DNA from: Mesorhizobium_B sp963522145
Lineage (GTDB): Bacteria; Pseudomonadota; Alphaproteobacteria; Rhizobiales; Rhizobiaceae
Length of the DNA: 64,000 nucleotides
NCBI GenBank assembly: GCA_963522145.1
Contig: CAUQXI010000014.1
Coordinates: 36,334-100,333, forward strand
Direction of reading: 5' to 3'
Positions 34,224-41,150 of this stretch are shown one piece after another. A program made the translations under genes and the position numbers. The notes beneath the pieces are model-generated. The model saw only the letters and a program-made list of their open reading frames with translations, had not been told where the DNA came from and searched no databases. Position 1 is the stretch's first letter. Each line of letters starts with the position of its first letter.

Positions 34224-35252
34224 TCAGTTCCGCGTCACAGGCATGGAGCGCATGCGCGACACGGTTTCCCGCTCCGCCCGCTTGCCGCGTAATGGCGGCA
34301 GGTTCTGGTCGAGCAAAGCCATGTCCTCCAGCACCATGTCGCCCATGCGCTTGAATGCGATGTCGAGCGCGCCCGCGCGATGCGCGGAGCACAGAAAACC
34401 CGGCAGGCCGCGCACCGGATGGTCGGCCGCCAGCGGCTCCTCCGGGAACACGTCGCTCGCCGCCACGATGTGGCCGCAGCGCACGGCCTCCACGAGGGCT
34501 TCGAAATCCACCACGCCGGCGCGGGAAAGCAGAATGAAGGCGGCACCCTTTCTCATGCGCGCGAACGCGTCTGCGCCCAGAAAGCCCGCATTCTCGGACG
34601 TGACCGCCGCCACCACGAAGATGAAGTCGCTATCGCGCAGGACCGTATCGAGCGAGGCGGGCTCGACGCCATAATCGCGATGGATCGAGGCGGGCTGCCA
34701 CGGATCGAAGACGCGGATCGTCGCGCGGAACCCAACCAGGAGGCGATGGAGCGCCCGCCCCAGATCGCCGAAGCCGATGAGGCCGATTTCAGCGCCCGAG
34801 ATCAGCCGCGCGCTCGCATTCCCCTCGCCGCCCCACAGCTCGCGTCCTTCGCGAAACGCCAGATCGGCATCCACGATGCCGCGTGCGAGATTGAGGGCGA
34901 GCGCGAGCCCCAGCTCGGCCACCGGCTCCGCAAACACCGCGCCCGTCGTCACCACATGGATGCCACGCTCAAACAACACCTCATAGGGCATGTTGAGGAG
35001 CAGATTGGATTCCACGTTGAACACGCAACGCAGGGCGCGCAATCGATCGAGAAGCGCGCGCTCAATCGGCGGCTGCCCGATGATGTAGCGTGCGCGCGCA
35101 AGCTGCTCCTCGGCCAGATGCGCGATAGCGTCCGGCGCGCATTCCACGATCTCGTATTTTTCACGAAGCACGGCGCGAGCCTCATCGGTGAAGATCAGGT
35201 CGAGCGAGCGCGGGTCGGGCGCGCTGATCACGAGCGGCTTGGGATCGTTCAT
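34224..35252 (-). CDS. D-2-hydroxyacid dehydrogenase (NAD-dependent)
   Basis: A 342-residue dehydrogenase of the 2-hydroxyacid family. The NAD-binding GxGxxG is seen as GLIGFGDLGRAL near residue 158. The catalytic Arg lies in LLSRAGVVD near 243, the acid in ASDVFPEEPL and the histidine in CSAHRAG near 290. Members reduce 2-keto acids such as hydroxypyruvate or glyoxylate. The ATG at 35252 fits the family start, whereas an upstream in-frame start at 35603 would read through the divergent epimerase gene. Substrate is not predictable; proximity to the epimerase and FAH genes suggests sugar-acid metabolism. Confidence 0.88.
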   Translation of the reverse strand: MNDPKPLVISAPDPRSLDLIFTDEARAVLREKYEIVECAPDAIAHLAEEQLARARYIIGQPPIERALLDRLRALRCVFNVESNLLLNMPYEVLFERGIHVVTTGAVFAEPVAELGLALALNLARGIVDADLAFREGRELWGGEGNASARLISGAEIGLIGFGDLGRALHRLLVGFRATIRVFDPWQPASIHRDYGVEPASLDTVLRDSDFIFVVAAVTSENAGFLGADAFARMRKGAAFILLSRAGVVDFEALVEAVRCGHIVAASDVFPEEPLAADHPVRGLPGFLCSAHRAGALDIAFKRMGDMVLEDMALLDQNLPPLRGKRAERETVSRMRSMPVTRN

Positions 35253-35373
35253 GGCGGCGTCCTCCCCGTCAGGTGCCCGGAGCAATCCTCCTCCGACGCT
35301 TGACTGTGCCTTTGTAAAGCGCCACCCCCCTTTCGATGCAAGGCGAGATTGGTGGCACGATGGATCGGAGATC

Positions 35374-36195
35374 ATGAGCCTGTTCGGTATCCACGCGGCC
35401 GCCGTCTCGCCATCGGGCGAATGGCGAATGGTGGAACGCGCCGTCGACCAACTGGTCGGGGCTGGCATCCGGCTGATCGAACTTCCGTTGAGCCGTCCCG
35501 GCCGCACCGACACGCGGCGCCTGCGAGACTTCGCCGACCGCAGCGGGATGGAGCTGTTCTGCTCCACCGAGCTTCCGCGAGACCTCGATATCGAAGCCGA
35601 CATGCAGGCCGGACTGGACTTTCTGGAGCCTGCGCTCCGGGATTGTGCCGCGCTCGGAAGCTTCGGGCTGGGCGGCGTACTTTATCGCGCAGGTGGTGCG
35701 CATGGCTTTGCAGCCGATCCGGACAAGGCTTTCGATGCCGCCTGCCGCTTGATGGAACGCGCCGCGCGACTGGCCCGACCGCTCGGCCTCAAGCTCGCAG
35801 TCGAACCCGCCCAGCGCCATGACACGGTTTTGGTCAACCGCGCTGCCGATGCCGTGGCGATGATCGAACGCATCGGCGCGGAGAACCTGTTTATCAGCCT
35901 CGACAGCTTTCCGATGCAGACGGAGGAGGATGGATGGGCGTCCGCCTTTGAAACGGCCGCGCCCTTTTTGGCTTATGTGCGGATCGCGGAGTCGCATCGT
36001 GGACTGCCCGGACGCGGAATGCTGGATTGGCAGGCGGTGTTGGCCGCGCTCGGCGGGATCGATTACCTCGGCCCCGTCACGCTCCATGTGATGCAGGCCG
36101 CGCGACGCAAGCCTGTGCGGTTCGAGGAGTTGATGGAGGAAGGTCTGCCCTTCATCCGCGAGCAGGCCGCATCGGCAAAATTTCAACTCGGCTGA
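35374..36195 (+). CDS. sugar phosphate isomerase/epimerase (TIM barrel)
   Basis: A 273-residue AP-endonuclease-2-type TIM barrel, the fold of D-tagatose/psicose 3-epimerases and related sugar isomerases. It starts MSLFGIHAAAVSPSGEWRM. Metal-ligand candidates sit in KLAVEPAQRHDT (Glu near residue 148), ISLDSFPMQTEE (Asp near 175) and YVRIAESHRGLPGRG (His near 209, Glu near 207). The ATG at 35374 follows a CGGAG. It is divergent from the hydroxyacid dehydrogenase, which suggests shared control. The particular sugar is unknown. Confidence 0.85.
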   Translation: MSLFGIHAAAVSPSGEWRMVERAVDQLVGAGIRLIELPLSRPGRTDTRRLRDFADRSGMELFCSTELPRDLDIEADMQAGLDFLEPALRDCAALGSFGLGGVLYRAGGAHGFAADPDKAFDAACRLMERAARLARPLGLKLAVEPAQRHDTVLVNRAADAVAMIERIGAENLFISLDSFPMQTEEDGWASAFETAAPFLAYVRIAESHRGLPGRGMLDWQAVLAALGGIDYLGPVTLHVMQAARRKPVRFEELMEEGLPFIREQAASAKFQLG

Positions 36196-36224
36196 CGCGC
36201 GCTGGCCGAGTGTTGGTGGCAGGT

Positions 36225-36839
36225 TCAGCCCTGCTTTCGGATGCCGTCGCAAAACGCCTCCACCACGAACGCGATCTCAGCCGGCACCTCCTCCCGCGGC
36301 ACGGCGATGAAGCGGCGCTGCTGGCTTAAAACGACGACACCGTGGATGGCGGAGAAAAGCGTCCGCGCGTGGGTCCGGAGACGTTTCTCATGCTCGTGTG
36401 GAAGAAGCGTCCGCAACGGCGCCACGATGAGGTCGAGCAGACGGTGATGCTCGGGCGCTTCGGGAGCCGGCGTGTCGTCGCCCTGGCGGTAGCCCAGTTC
36501 GAAGATGGCGGACCAGAGCTTCGGGTTCGCTTCCACGAAGGCATGATAGGTGACGCCGAGCGTCACGAGCGCTTTTTTCGGGTCGGGCGCCGCAAGCGAG
36601 GAAAATTCATGGGCGACCTGCTCCTCGAGCCGGTGGAGCGTTCGCGCGTTCACGGCGGCACCCAACGCGTTCATGTCGGGGAAATGGGTGTAGATGGCGC
36701 CCACCGCGCAGCCGACGCTCGCCGCCACTTCCCGCGCGCGCAAGGCGCTCAAGCCGCCATCTGCGACAATCCCCTCGGCACTTTCGACTAGGGCCTGCCT
36801 CAGGGCTCCCCGCCGCTCCGCCACGCTGCCCGCCATCAT
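36225..36839 (-). CDS. TetR/AcrR-family repressor
   Basis: A 204-residue regulator. The N-terminal helix-turn-helix spans about residues 8-52, with GLSALRAREVAASVGCAVG and IYTHFPDMNALG. The ligand domain contains a TetR_C_33/WHG-like pattern (YHAFVEANPKLWSAIFELG). The likely start is ATG 36839, since a GTG at 36845 and an ATG at 36836 are close alternatives. Two copies of a 13-bp palindrome lie just upstream and face the divergent phospholipid operon, so it probably represses itself and that operon. The inducer may be a fatty-acyl or lipid ligand, but this is inference. Confidence 0.87.
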   Translation of the reverse strand: MMAGSVAERRGALRQALVESAEGIVADGGLSALRAREVAASVGCAVGAIYTHFPDMNALGAAVNARTLHRLEEQVAHEFSSLAAPDPKKALVTLGVTYHAFVEANPKLWSAIFELGYRQGDDTPAPEAPEHHRLLDLIVAPLRTLLPHEHEKRLRTHARTLFSAIHGVVVLSQQRRFIAVPREEVPAEIAFVVEAFCDGIRKQG

Positions 36840-36854
36840 GTACACCCAACATAT

Positions 36855-36890
36855 TGAACATTGTTCATTTCACATATTGAACATTGTTCA
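36855..36890. promoter_or_regulatory. tandem TetR operators
   Basis: Two identical copies of the palindrome TGAACATTGTTCA, at 36855-36867 and 36878-36890, each preceded by CATAT or ATAT. Their starts are 23 bases apart, about two helical turns. They lie between the TetR gene and the divergent CDP-alcohol phosphotransferase gene. The exact duplication and dyad symmetry make these the likely binding sites of the neighbouring TetR protein. Confidence 0.85.
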
Positions 36891-36959
36891 CGCTCATGTA
36901 TCTTGAGATGGCAGGTCGCGGTGCGAAGTCAAGCGCGGCATGGGACCTAGGAGAGCGGA

Positions 36960-37556
36960 ATGGCAACGATCTACCAGTTGAAACCGGCGTTTCAGAACCT
37001 GCTGCGCCCCATCACCGTGCGGCTGGCGCGCGGCGGCGTGACGGCCAATCAGGTCACGCTGGCGGCTGCCGTCGTTTCAGTCGCCTTGGGCGCAACGCTC
37101 TGCGTTTGGCCGGAGGGACGGCCTCTTTTTCTTCTTCTGCCGGTCTGGCTCTTCATCCGTATGGCGCTCAACGCGATCGACGGGATGCTGGCGCGCGAGC
37201 ACGGCCAAGCGTCCAAGCTTGGCCTTTACCTCAACGAGCTTTCGGACCTCGTTTCCGATGCCGCGCTCGCTCTTCCCTTCGTTTTCGTGCCGCCCTTTGA
37301 AGCCCCGGCAGTTCTGGCCTTCATCTTCGCAGCCCTGCTCGCGGAGGTGGCGGGGATGCTGGGCCAAGCCACGGGCATCGGGCGCAACTATGCCGGGCCG
37401 TTCGGCAAGAGCGACCGCGCCTTCGTGCTTGGCCTGCTCGGCGCCATCGTCGGGATCGGCATCACCCTCCCCGCGTGGATGGCGCTCGTCTTTCCTCTTG
37501 GCGTGGTCTTGTCCTTGGCGACGCTGGCCAACCGCATTTCAAAGGGCATCAGGTAA
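36960..37556 (+). CDS. CDP-alcohol phosphatidyltransferase family protein
   Basis: A 198-residue integral membrane enzyme with about six helices. The CDP-alcohol phosphotransferase motif begins at about residue 64: DGMLARE, then eight residues and G, then NELSD. The usual third Asp of DGxxARx8Gx3Dx3D is replaced by Asn here, and a further Asp follows in LVSD. It transfers a phosphatidyl or similar group to an alcohol acceptor of unknown type. It starts the TetR-controlled operon; E. coli ynbA, followed by a CdsA-like ynbB, is a comparable pairing. The acyltransferase gene begins at its stop (TAATG). Confidence 0.83.
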   Translation: MATIYQLKPAFQNLLRPITVRLARGGVTANQVTLAAAVVSVALGATLCVWPEGRPLFLLLPVWLFIRMALNAIDGMLAREHGQASKLGLYLNELSDLVSDAALALPFVFVPPFEAPAVLAFIFAALLAEVAGMLGQATGIGRNYAGPFGKSDRAFVLGLLGAIVGIGITLPAWMALVFPLGVVLSLATLANRISKGIR

Positions 37557-38224
37557 TGGCCGCGGCCGAAAGCACACTGACACGTCTCGTGCGCCGTGTT
37601 GCCGCGAGAGGCTTTTCGGGACTGGCCCGTGTGGTCACCGGGGTTCGTCCCGTCTGGCAGGGTTCGCCGCCCTCAGGGCGCCAGCGCATCTATTTCGCCA
37701 ACCATTCGAGCCATGGCGATTTCATCCTCCTTTCCTCTTGCCTGCCGCCGGAGGAGCGCCTTCGCACGCGCGCTGTGGCTGCTGCCGATTACTGGGGCAA
37801 GACCCGCCTGCGCCGCCTGATCGCCGAAGGCCTGCTTCGCTCAGTCCTGGTGGACCGCAATCCGGAAGCGCGCAGCGCCGATCCGCTTCAGGCGATGATC
37901 GATGTGCTCGACGGCGGCCATTCTCTGATCCTGTTCCCCGAAGGCACCCGCAACATGACCGGCGGCGACCTGCTGCCCTTCCGTTCGGGCCTCTACAACC
38001 TCGCGACGGCGCGGCCGGAGGTGGAACTCGTTCCATGCTTCATCGAGAACATGTCGCGCGTGCTGCCCAAGGGCGAGTTTCTTCCGGTGCCGCTTCTGTG
38101 CCGGGTCGTGTTCGGCGAACCCGTCGCGCCCCTGCCCGGCGAGGAACGTCGCGCCTTTCTCGACCGCGCCCGGGCGCACCTCGCCTCCCTCAATCCCCGG
38201 CTGATCCAGGACACGCAATCATGA
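37556..38224 (+). CDS. lysophospholipid acyltransferase family protein
   Basis: A 222-residue LPLAT enzyme. The HX4D motif is NHSSHGD near residue 52, and the FPEGTRN motif is near 126, followed by FRSGLYNLA. Unlike plsC at 4079, it has no long hydrophobic N-terminal segment. The start ATG at 37556 overlaps the previous stop codon, and its own stop overlaps the next gene by four bases. The three genes therefore form a tightly coupled operon. It likely acylates a glycerophosphate or another lysolipid intermediate of that pathway; the specific substrate is inference. Confidence 0.85.
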   Translation: MAAAESTLTRLVRRVAARGFSGLARVVTGVRPVWQGSPPSGRQRIYFANHSSHGDFILLSSCLPPEERLRTRAVAAADYWGKTRLRRLIAEGLLRSVLVDRNPEARSADPLQAMIDVLDGGHSLILFPEGTRNMTGGDLLPFRSGLYNLATARPEVELVPCFIENMSRVLPKGEFLPVPLLCRVVFGEPVAPLPGEERRAFLDRARAHLASLNPRLIQDTQS

Positions 38225-39150
38225 TGCCCGAAACCACATGGCTCTTTGCCGGCCTGCTCGGCGTGCTGTCTCTCGCCAGCCTGACCTCCTGGACCCTGGC
38301 GCGACGCTCATCCGAGCCGAACCCGACGCTGACCAATCTGGATGAGCGGATCAAGGCGTGGTGGGTCATGGCAGCGTTGATCGCCGGGGCCATGCTGGTG
38401 GGACCGCGCGGGGTGATCGTGCTGTTCGCGCTGGTGTCCTTTGCAGCACTCCGCGAGTTCATGACGCTGTCGGTAACCCGCCGCGCCGATCACTGGGTGC
38501 TGCTAGCCATGGTCCTCGTGGTGCTGCCTGTGCAGTATTGGCTGGTCTGGACCGGCTGGTACGGTCTGTTCTCGATCTTTGTCCCGGTCTGGTGCTTCCT
38601 GTTCATGCCAGCGCTGACCGTGCTGCGGGGCGACACGGACAACTTCCTTTACCGCGTCGCCGAACAGCAATGGGGTGTGATGGCGACGGTTTATTGCCTC
38701 AGCCACGTGCCCGCGCTGCTGACGCTCGGCATGCCCGGTTTCGAGAACAAGAATGTGCTGCTCGTGGCGTTTCTGCTCGTGGTCGTGCAGGGTAGCGACG
38801 TGCTGCAATATATCGCCGGCAAGCTGTTCGGCCGCACCAAGCTCGCCCCGTCGGTTTCTCCATCGAAGACCTGGGAAGGGCTGATCGGCGGGCTCGCTTG
38901 CGCCAGCCTTCTGGGGGCGGCACTCTGGTGGCTCACGCCCTTCACCCCGGTCCAGGCTGGCGCTATCGCGCTCGTCGCGTGCCTGATGGGCACCTTCGGC
39001 GGGCTCGTGGCCTCTGCCATCAAGCGAGACCGCCGCGTCAAGGACTGGGGCCACCTGATCGAGGGCCACGGCGGGATGATGGACCGCGTTGACAGCCTGG
39101 TCTTCGCAGCGCCCGTTTTCTTCCACCTCGTCCGCTACTGGTGGACCTGA
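38221..39150 (+). CDS. CdsA-like phosphatidate cytidylyltransferase
   Basis: A 309-residue polytopic membrane protein of the CdsA family, which makes CDP-diacylglycerol from phosphatidate and CTP. About eight helices are visible. The family signature is split as SPSKTWEGLIGG near residue 218 and KDWGHLIEGHGGMMDRVDSL near 280. A tyrosine/tryptophan-rich C-terminus follows. The ATG at 38221 overlaps the previous stop; a much longer in-frame frame upstream is only a shadow of the preceding two genes. With its neighbours it would supply CDP-diacylglycerol, a candidate donor for the first enzyme in the operon. Confidence 0.87.
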   Translation: MMPETTWLFAGLLGVLSLASLTSWTLARRSSEPNPTLTNLDERIKAWWVMAALIAGAMLVGPRGVIVLFALVSFAALREFMTLSVTRRADHWVLLAMVLVVLPVQYWLVWTGWYGLFSIFVPVWCFLFMPALTVLRGDTDNFLYRVAEQQWGVMATVYCLSHVPALLTLGMPGFENKNVLLVAFLLVVVQGSDVLQYIAGKLFGRTKLAPSVSPSKTWEGLIGGLACASLLGAALWWLTPFTPVQAGAIALVACLMGTFGGLVASAIKRDRRVKDWGHLIEGHGGMMDRVDSLVFAAPVFFHLVRYWWT

Positions 39151-39191
39151 GGTCCACCGCCATGGTCGGTTGGGCCCTACTGCCGTGAGCG

Positions 39192-39485
39192 TCAGGCGCG
39201 AAGATCGCTCCACTCGGGATGGCGCCGGAACTGGGCTGCCACATAGGAACAAAGCGGTGTGATACGCGCGCCGCTTGCACGCGCGTCGGACACCGCTTGT
39301 TCAACCAGCCGATAAGCGAGCCCCTCGCTTCGGTACTCGGGCGGAACGTAGGTGTGGTCGATCACCAACCCCCTGTCTGCGCTCACCTTGTAGGTCATCT
39401 CCGCTTCCCGACCGTCAGGAAGGTCGATGACATAGCGCCCACTGTTCTCGCCTTCTTCGCGTCTGATCTCTCGGGTCACCATCAT
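39192..39485 (-). CDS. GNAT-like N-acetyltransferase, short form
   Basis: A 97-residue protein of the short GNAT group (YjdJ/GCN5-like). The acetyl-CoA-binding region reads YVPPEYRSEGLAYRLVEQAV, with the R/Q-x-x-G-x-A-like loop. The C-terminus ITPLCSYVAAQFRRHPEW is characteristic of this group, in which the Cys is conserved. The ATG pair at 39485 follows a GGAG-rich stretch; a TTG at 39503 would add six residues. Substrate is unknown. It is convergent with the phospholipid operon and lies downstream of the PRC-barrel gene's terminator. Confidence 0.83.
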   Translation of the reverse strand: MMVTREIRREEGENSGRYVIDLPDGREAEMTYKVSADRGLVIDHTYVPPEYRSEGLAYRLVEQAVSDARASGARITPLCSYVAAQFRRHPEWSDLRA

Positions 39486-39575
39486 GCTCTCCACCTCGTC
39501 CAACGCATAACGCGCGAGAGCTTCGTCGGCTTCAACGATCTCCGTTTTGCCCTATCTAGACAGCCGAACGCGCAC

Positions 39576-39605
39576 AAAAAAGCCCGCGCCGTTTCCGACG
39601 CGGGC
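39576..39605 (-). terminator. terminator of the PRC-barrel gene
   Basis: On the minus strand a 7-bp G/C stem (39599-39605 with 39582-39588) is followed by six T residues (39581-39576). It lies 25 bases after the PRC-barrel stop and separates it from the GNAT-like gene. Confidence 0.85.
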
Positions 39606-39629
39606 TCGATATAACCTTGAACAGGATGC

Positions 39630-40574
39630 TTACTGAACGATCAGGCGCTGCTGATCGCGCTGGGTGCCGTAGGTGCCGGCGTCATAGGCAGGCTGCGCCT
39701 CAAGCTGTTCCTTGGTGAAGGTCGTATAGAGGTAACGGTTGCTGTTGCCGTCCTGCATGAAGCTCAGCTTGTCCATGCCGACCGCAACCTGCTTCTCGCC
39801 AATCCCAAGGAAACCGCCGACGTCGATCAGGACTGCATCGACCTTGCCGTCTGTTGTCAGGACGATGTCACCGATCTCGCCAACCGTCTGATCGTTGGCC
39901 CCGTAAACGGTTGTACCTTCGAGGTTGTCTGCCGTCAGATCAGTCGGTGCTACTTCCTTCAGCGTGGAGCGATCTACCGCGGTCGCCTGGGCAGCAGAAT
40001 CCGGCGTGGCAGCCATGTTGTTGTTCATGGTGCCACCCGCCGCCGGCGCATTCGCATTATCGGCTGTAGTTGCAGGAGCCGCACCGCTCAGCGACGGATC
40101 GGTCGTGTTGCTTGCCGCGCCATTCGTGCCTGCCGCACGCTCATATGCGCCACGGTCGAAGGATGGCAGGGCCTGCAACGACTCCTTCGTCGCGGACACG
40201 ACGAGCCAGCGGTCGCCACTGTGATCGACCCAGCTCAGATCCTTAAAACCAATGGCGACGTTCTTCTCACCGAGCCCAAGAAACCCGCCGACGCCGACAA
40301 TCACGGACTCAACCTGACCACTGTCGGTGACCACAAGATCGTTGACGTCGCCAATCTTCTCGGCATCGTCGCCCGGGCCGTTATACACGTTCTCGCCGAT
40401 GAGGTTGCTGGCGAGATTACCCATCATTGCCCGGTCCATCTTGCCGGTGGCAGCGGTGCCGGTGTCCGTGGTGGCGGCAGGCGCTGCCGGCGCAGTGGTG
40501 GTGGAATCCTGCGCATAGGCGCCGGTCGTGAGTACGGCGGCAATAGCGGTTGTAGCCAGAAGCTTGCGGATCAT
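39630..40574 (-). CDS. exported protein with two PRC-barrel domains
   Basis: A 314-residue protein with a signal peptide (KLLATTAIAAVLTTGAYA, cleaved near residue 21). It has two PRC-barrel domains, about residues 50-140 and 215-300. Each contains the same core: ...KIGDVNDLVVTDSG and VGGFLGLGEKNVAIG in the first, GEIGDIVLTTDGKVDA and VGGFLGIGEKQVAVG in the second. An Ala/Asn/Thr-rich linker separates them. Exported double-PRC proteins are common stress-induced proteins in rhizobia. A perfect EcfG-type promoter lies 95 bases upstream of the start. Molecular function is unknown. Confidence 0.87.
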   Translation of the reverse strand: MIRKLLATTAIAAVLTTGAYAQDSTTTAPAAPAATTDTGTAATGKMDRAMMGNLASNLIGENVYNGPGDDAEKIGDVNDLVVTDSGQVESVIVGVGGFLGLGEKNVAIGFKDLSWVDHSGDRWLVVSATKESLQALPSFDRGAYERAAGTNGAASNTTDPSLSGAAPATTADNANAPAAGGTMNNNMAATPDSAAQATAVDRSTLKEVAPTDLTADNLEGTTVYGANDQTVGEIGDIVLTTDGKVDAVLIDVGGFLGIGEKQVAVGMDKLSFMQDGNSNRYLYTTFTKEQLEAQPAYDAGTYGTQRDQQRLIVQ

Positions 40575-40670
40575 TGTGGTTCTCCTTGAGCGTATTTTGT
40601 CGTTGGATGGGAGCGCCGTCGCACTGCGAGGCCCGGCCGGATCAACCGGGCGCGGCGTCCACCTGTCGAC

Positions 40671-40695
40671 AACGTGCGCTCAGGGGATGGGTTCC
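40671..40695 (-). promoter_or_regulatory. EcfG-type promoter of the PRC-barrel gene
   Basis: On the minus strand GGAAC (40695-40691) and GTT (40673-40671) are separated by exactly 17 bases, matching the alphaproteobacterial general-stress sigma consensus. Transcription would begin near 40664, upstream of the gene start at 40574. Confidence 0.82.
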
Positions 40696-40766
40696 AACCT
40701 TTCCGCCCAAGGTCACTTCTCCCTGAGTCTCTCCCGACCGCGGATCGGTGGAACCTTCAGCCCATG

Positions 40767-40798
40767 AGAAAACAGCCTCCCTGATAAGGAAGGCTGTT
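40767..40798 (-). terminator. terminator of the small TM gene
   Basis: Stem AACAGCCT (40771-40778) with AGGCTGTT (40791-40798), followed on the minus strand by a run of four T residues and TCTCA. It is 34 bases after the stop of the 55-aa gene. It may also work in reverse on the plus strand. Confidence 0.72.
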
Positions 40799-40831
40799 CA
40801 ATTGTTTCAGCAGATGATGATGCGGGAGGCG

Positions 40832-40999
40832 CTATCCCGCCGTGTCGAGTTGCGTCGGCTGATCTGCGATCGACTTCCCATACTGCTCCACCACGAACCA
40901 TCCGATCGCGGCCAGCACGAGCGCGACGACCAGGATCACGAACACATGGCGACCACGGCGTCCCTGCCGGGCGCGCTCTTCCGGTACGATCTTGCTCAA
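40832..40999 (-). CDS. small one-TM protein in the stress locus
   Basis: A 55-residue protein: a basic N-terminus (LSKIVPEERARQGRRGRH), one membrane helix (VFVILVVALVLAAIGWFVV, residues 19-37) and a short periplasmic or cytoplasmic tail. The start is a TTG at 40999, supported by GAGGAG six bases upstream; no in-frame ATG or GTG fits. Similar short proteins are frequent in rhizobia. It is divergent from the HWE kinase gene at 41151, and an imperfect EcfG-type promoter faces it. Function is unknown. Confidence 0.72.
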   Translation of the reverse strand: MSKIVPEERARQGRRGRHVFVILVVALVLAAIGWFVVEQYGKSIADQPTQLDTAG

Positions 41000-41056
41000 C
41001 GCATTCTCCTCAAGCTTTCGGGACCGATCGGGTCGGGTGATCCCGCTGCGGCAAAC

Positions 41057-41083
41057 GGAATGCGCTTGCGCGACCATGGTTCC
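41057..41083. promoter_or_regulatory. imperfect overlapping EcfG-type promoters
   Basis: Plus strand: GGAAT (41057-41061), 17 bases, GTT (41079-41081), reading toward the HWE kinase at 41151. Minus strand: GGAAC (41083-41079), 17 bases, ATT (41061-41059), reading toward the 55-aa gene. Each has one mismatch to the consensus. The shared, near-symmetric layout suggests a divergent stress promoter, but this is less certain than the perfect matches. Confidence 0.45.
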
Positions 41084-41150
41084 GTCCGCTACCACGCGCG
41101 GCCTCGGCTCCAAGGAATAGCCTATCCGCAAGCAAAGCACAGGAAGAAAC

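Noticed and set aside
37219..39150. A single 643-residue plus-strand frame spanning the lipid operon
   Set aside because: Its first third reads out of frame through the phosphotransferase and acyltransferase genes; only the part from ATG 38221 is a real CdsA-like gene.
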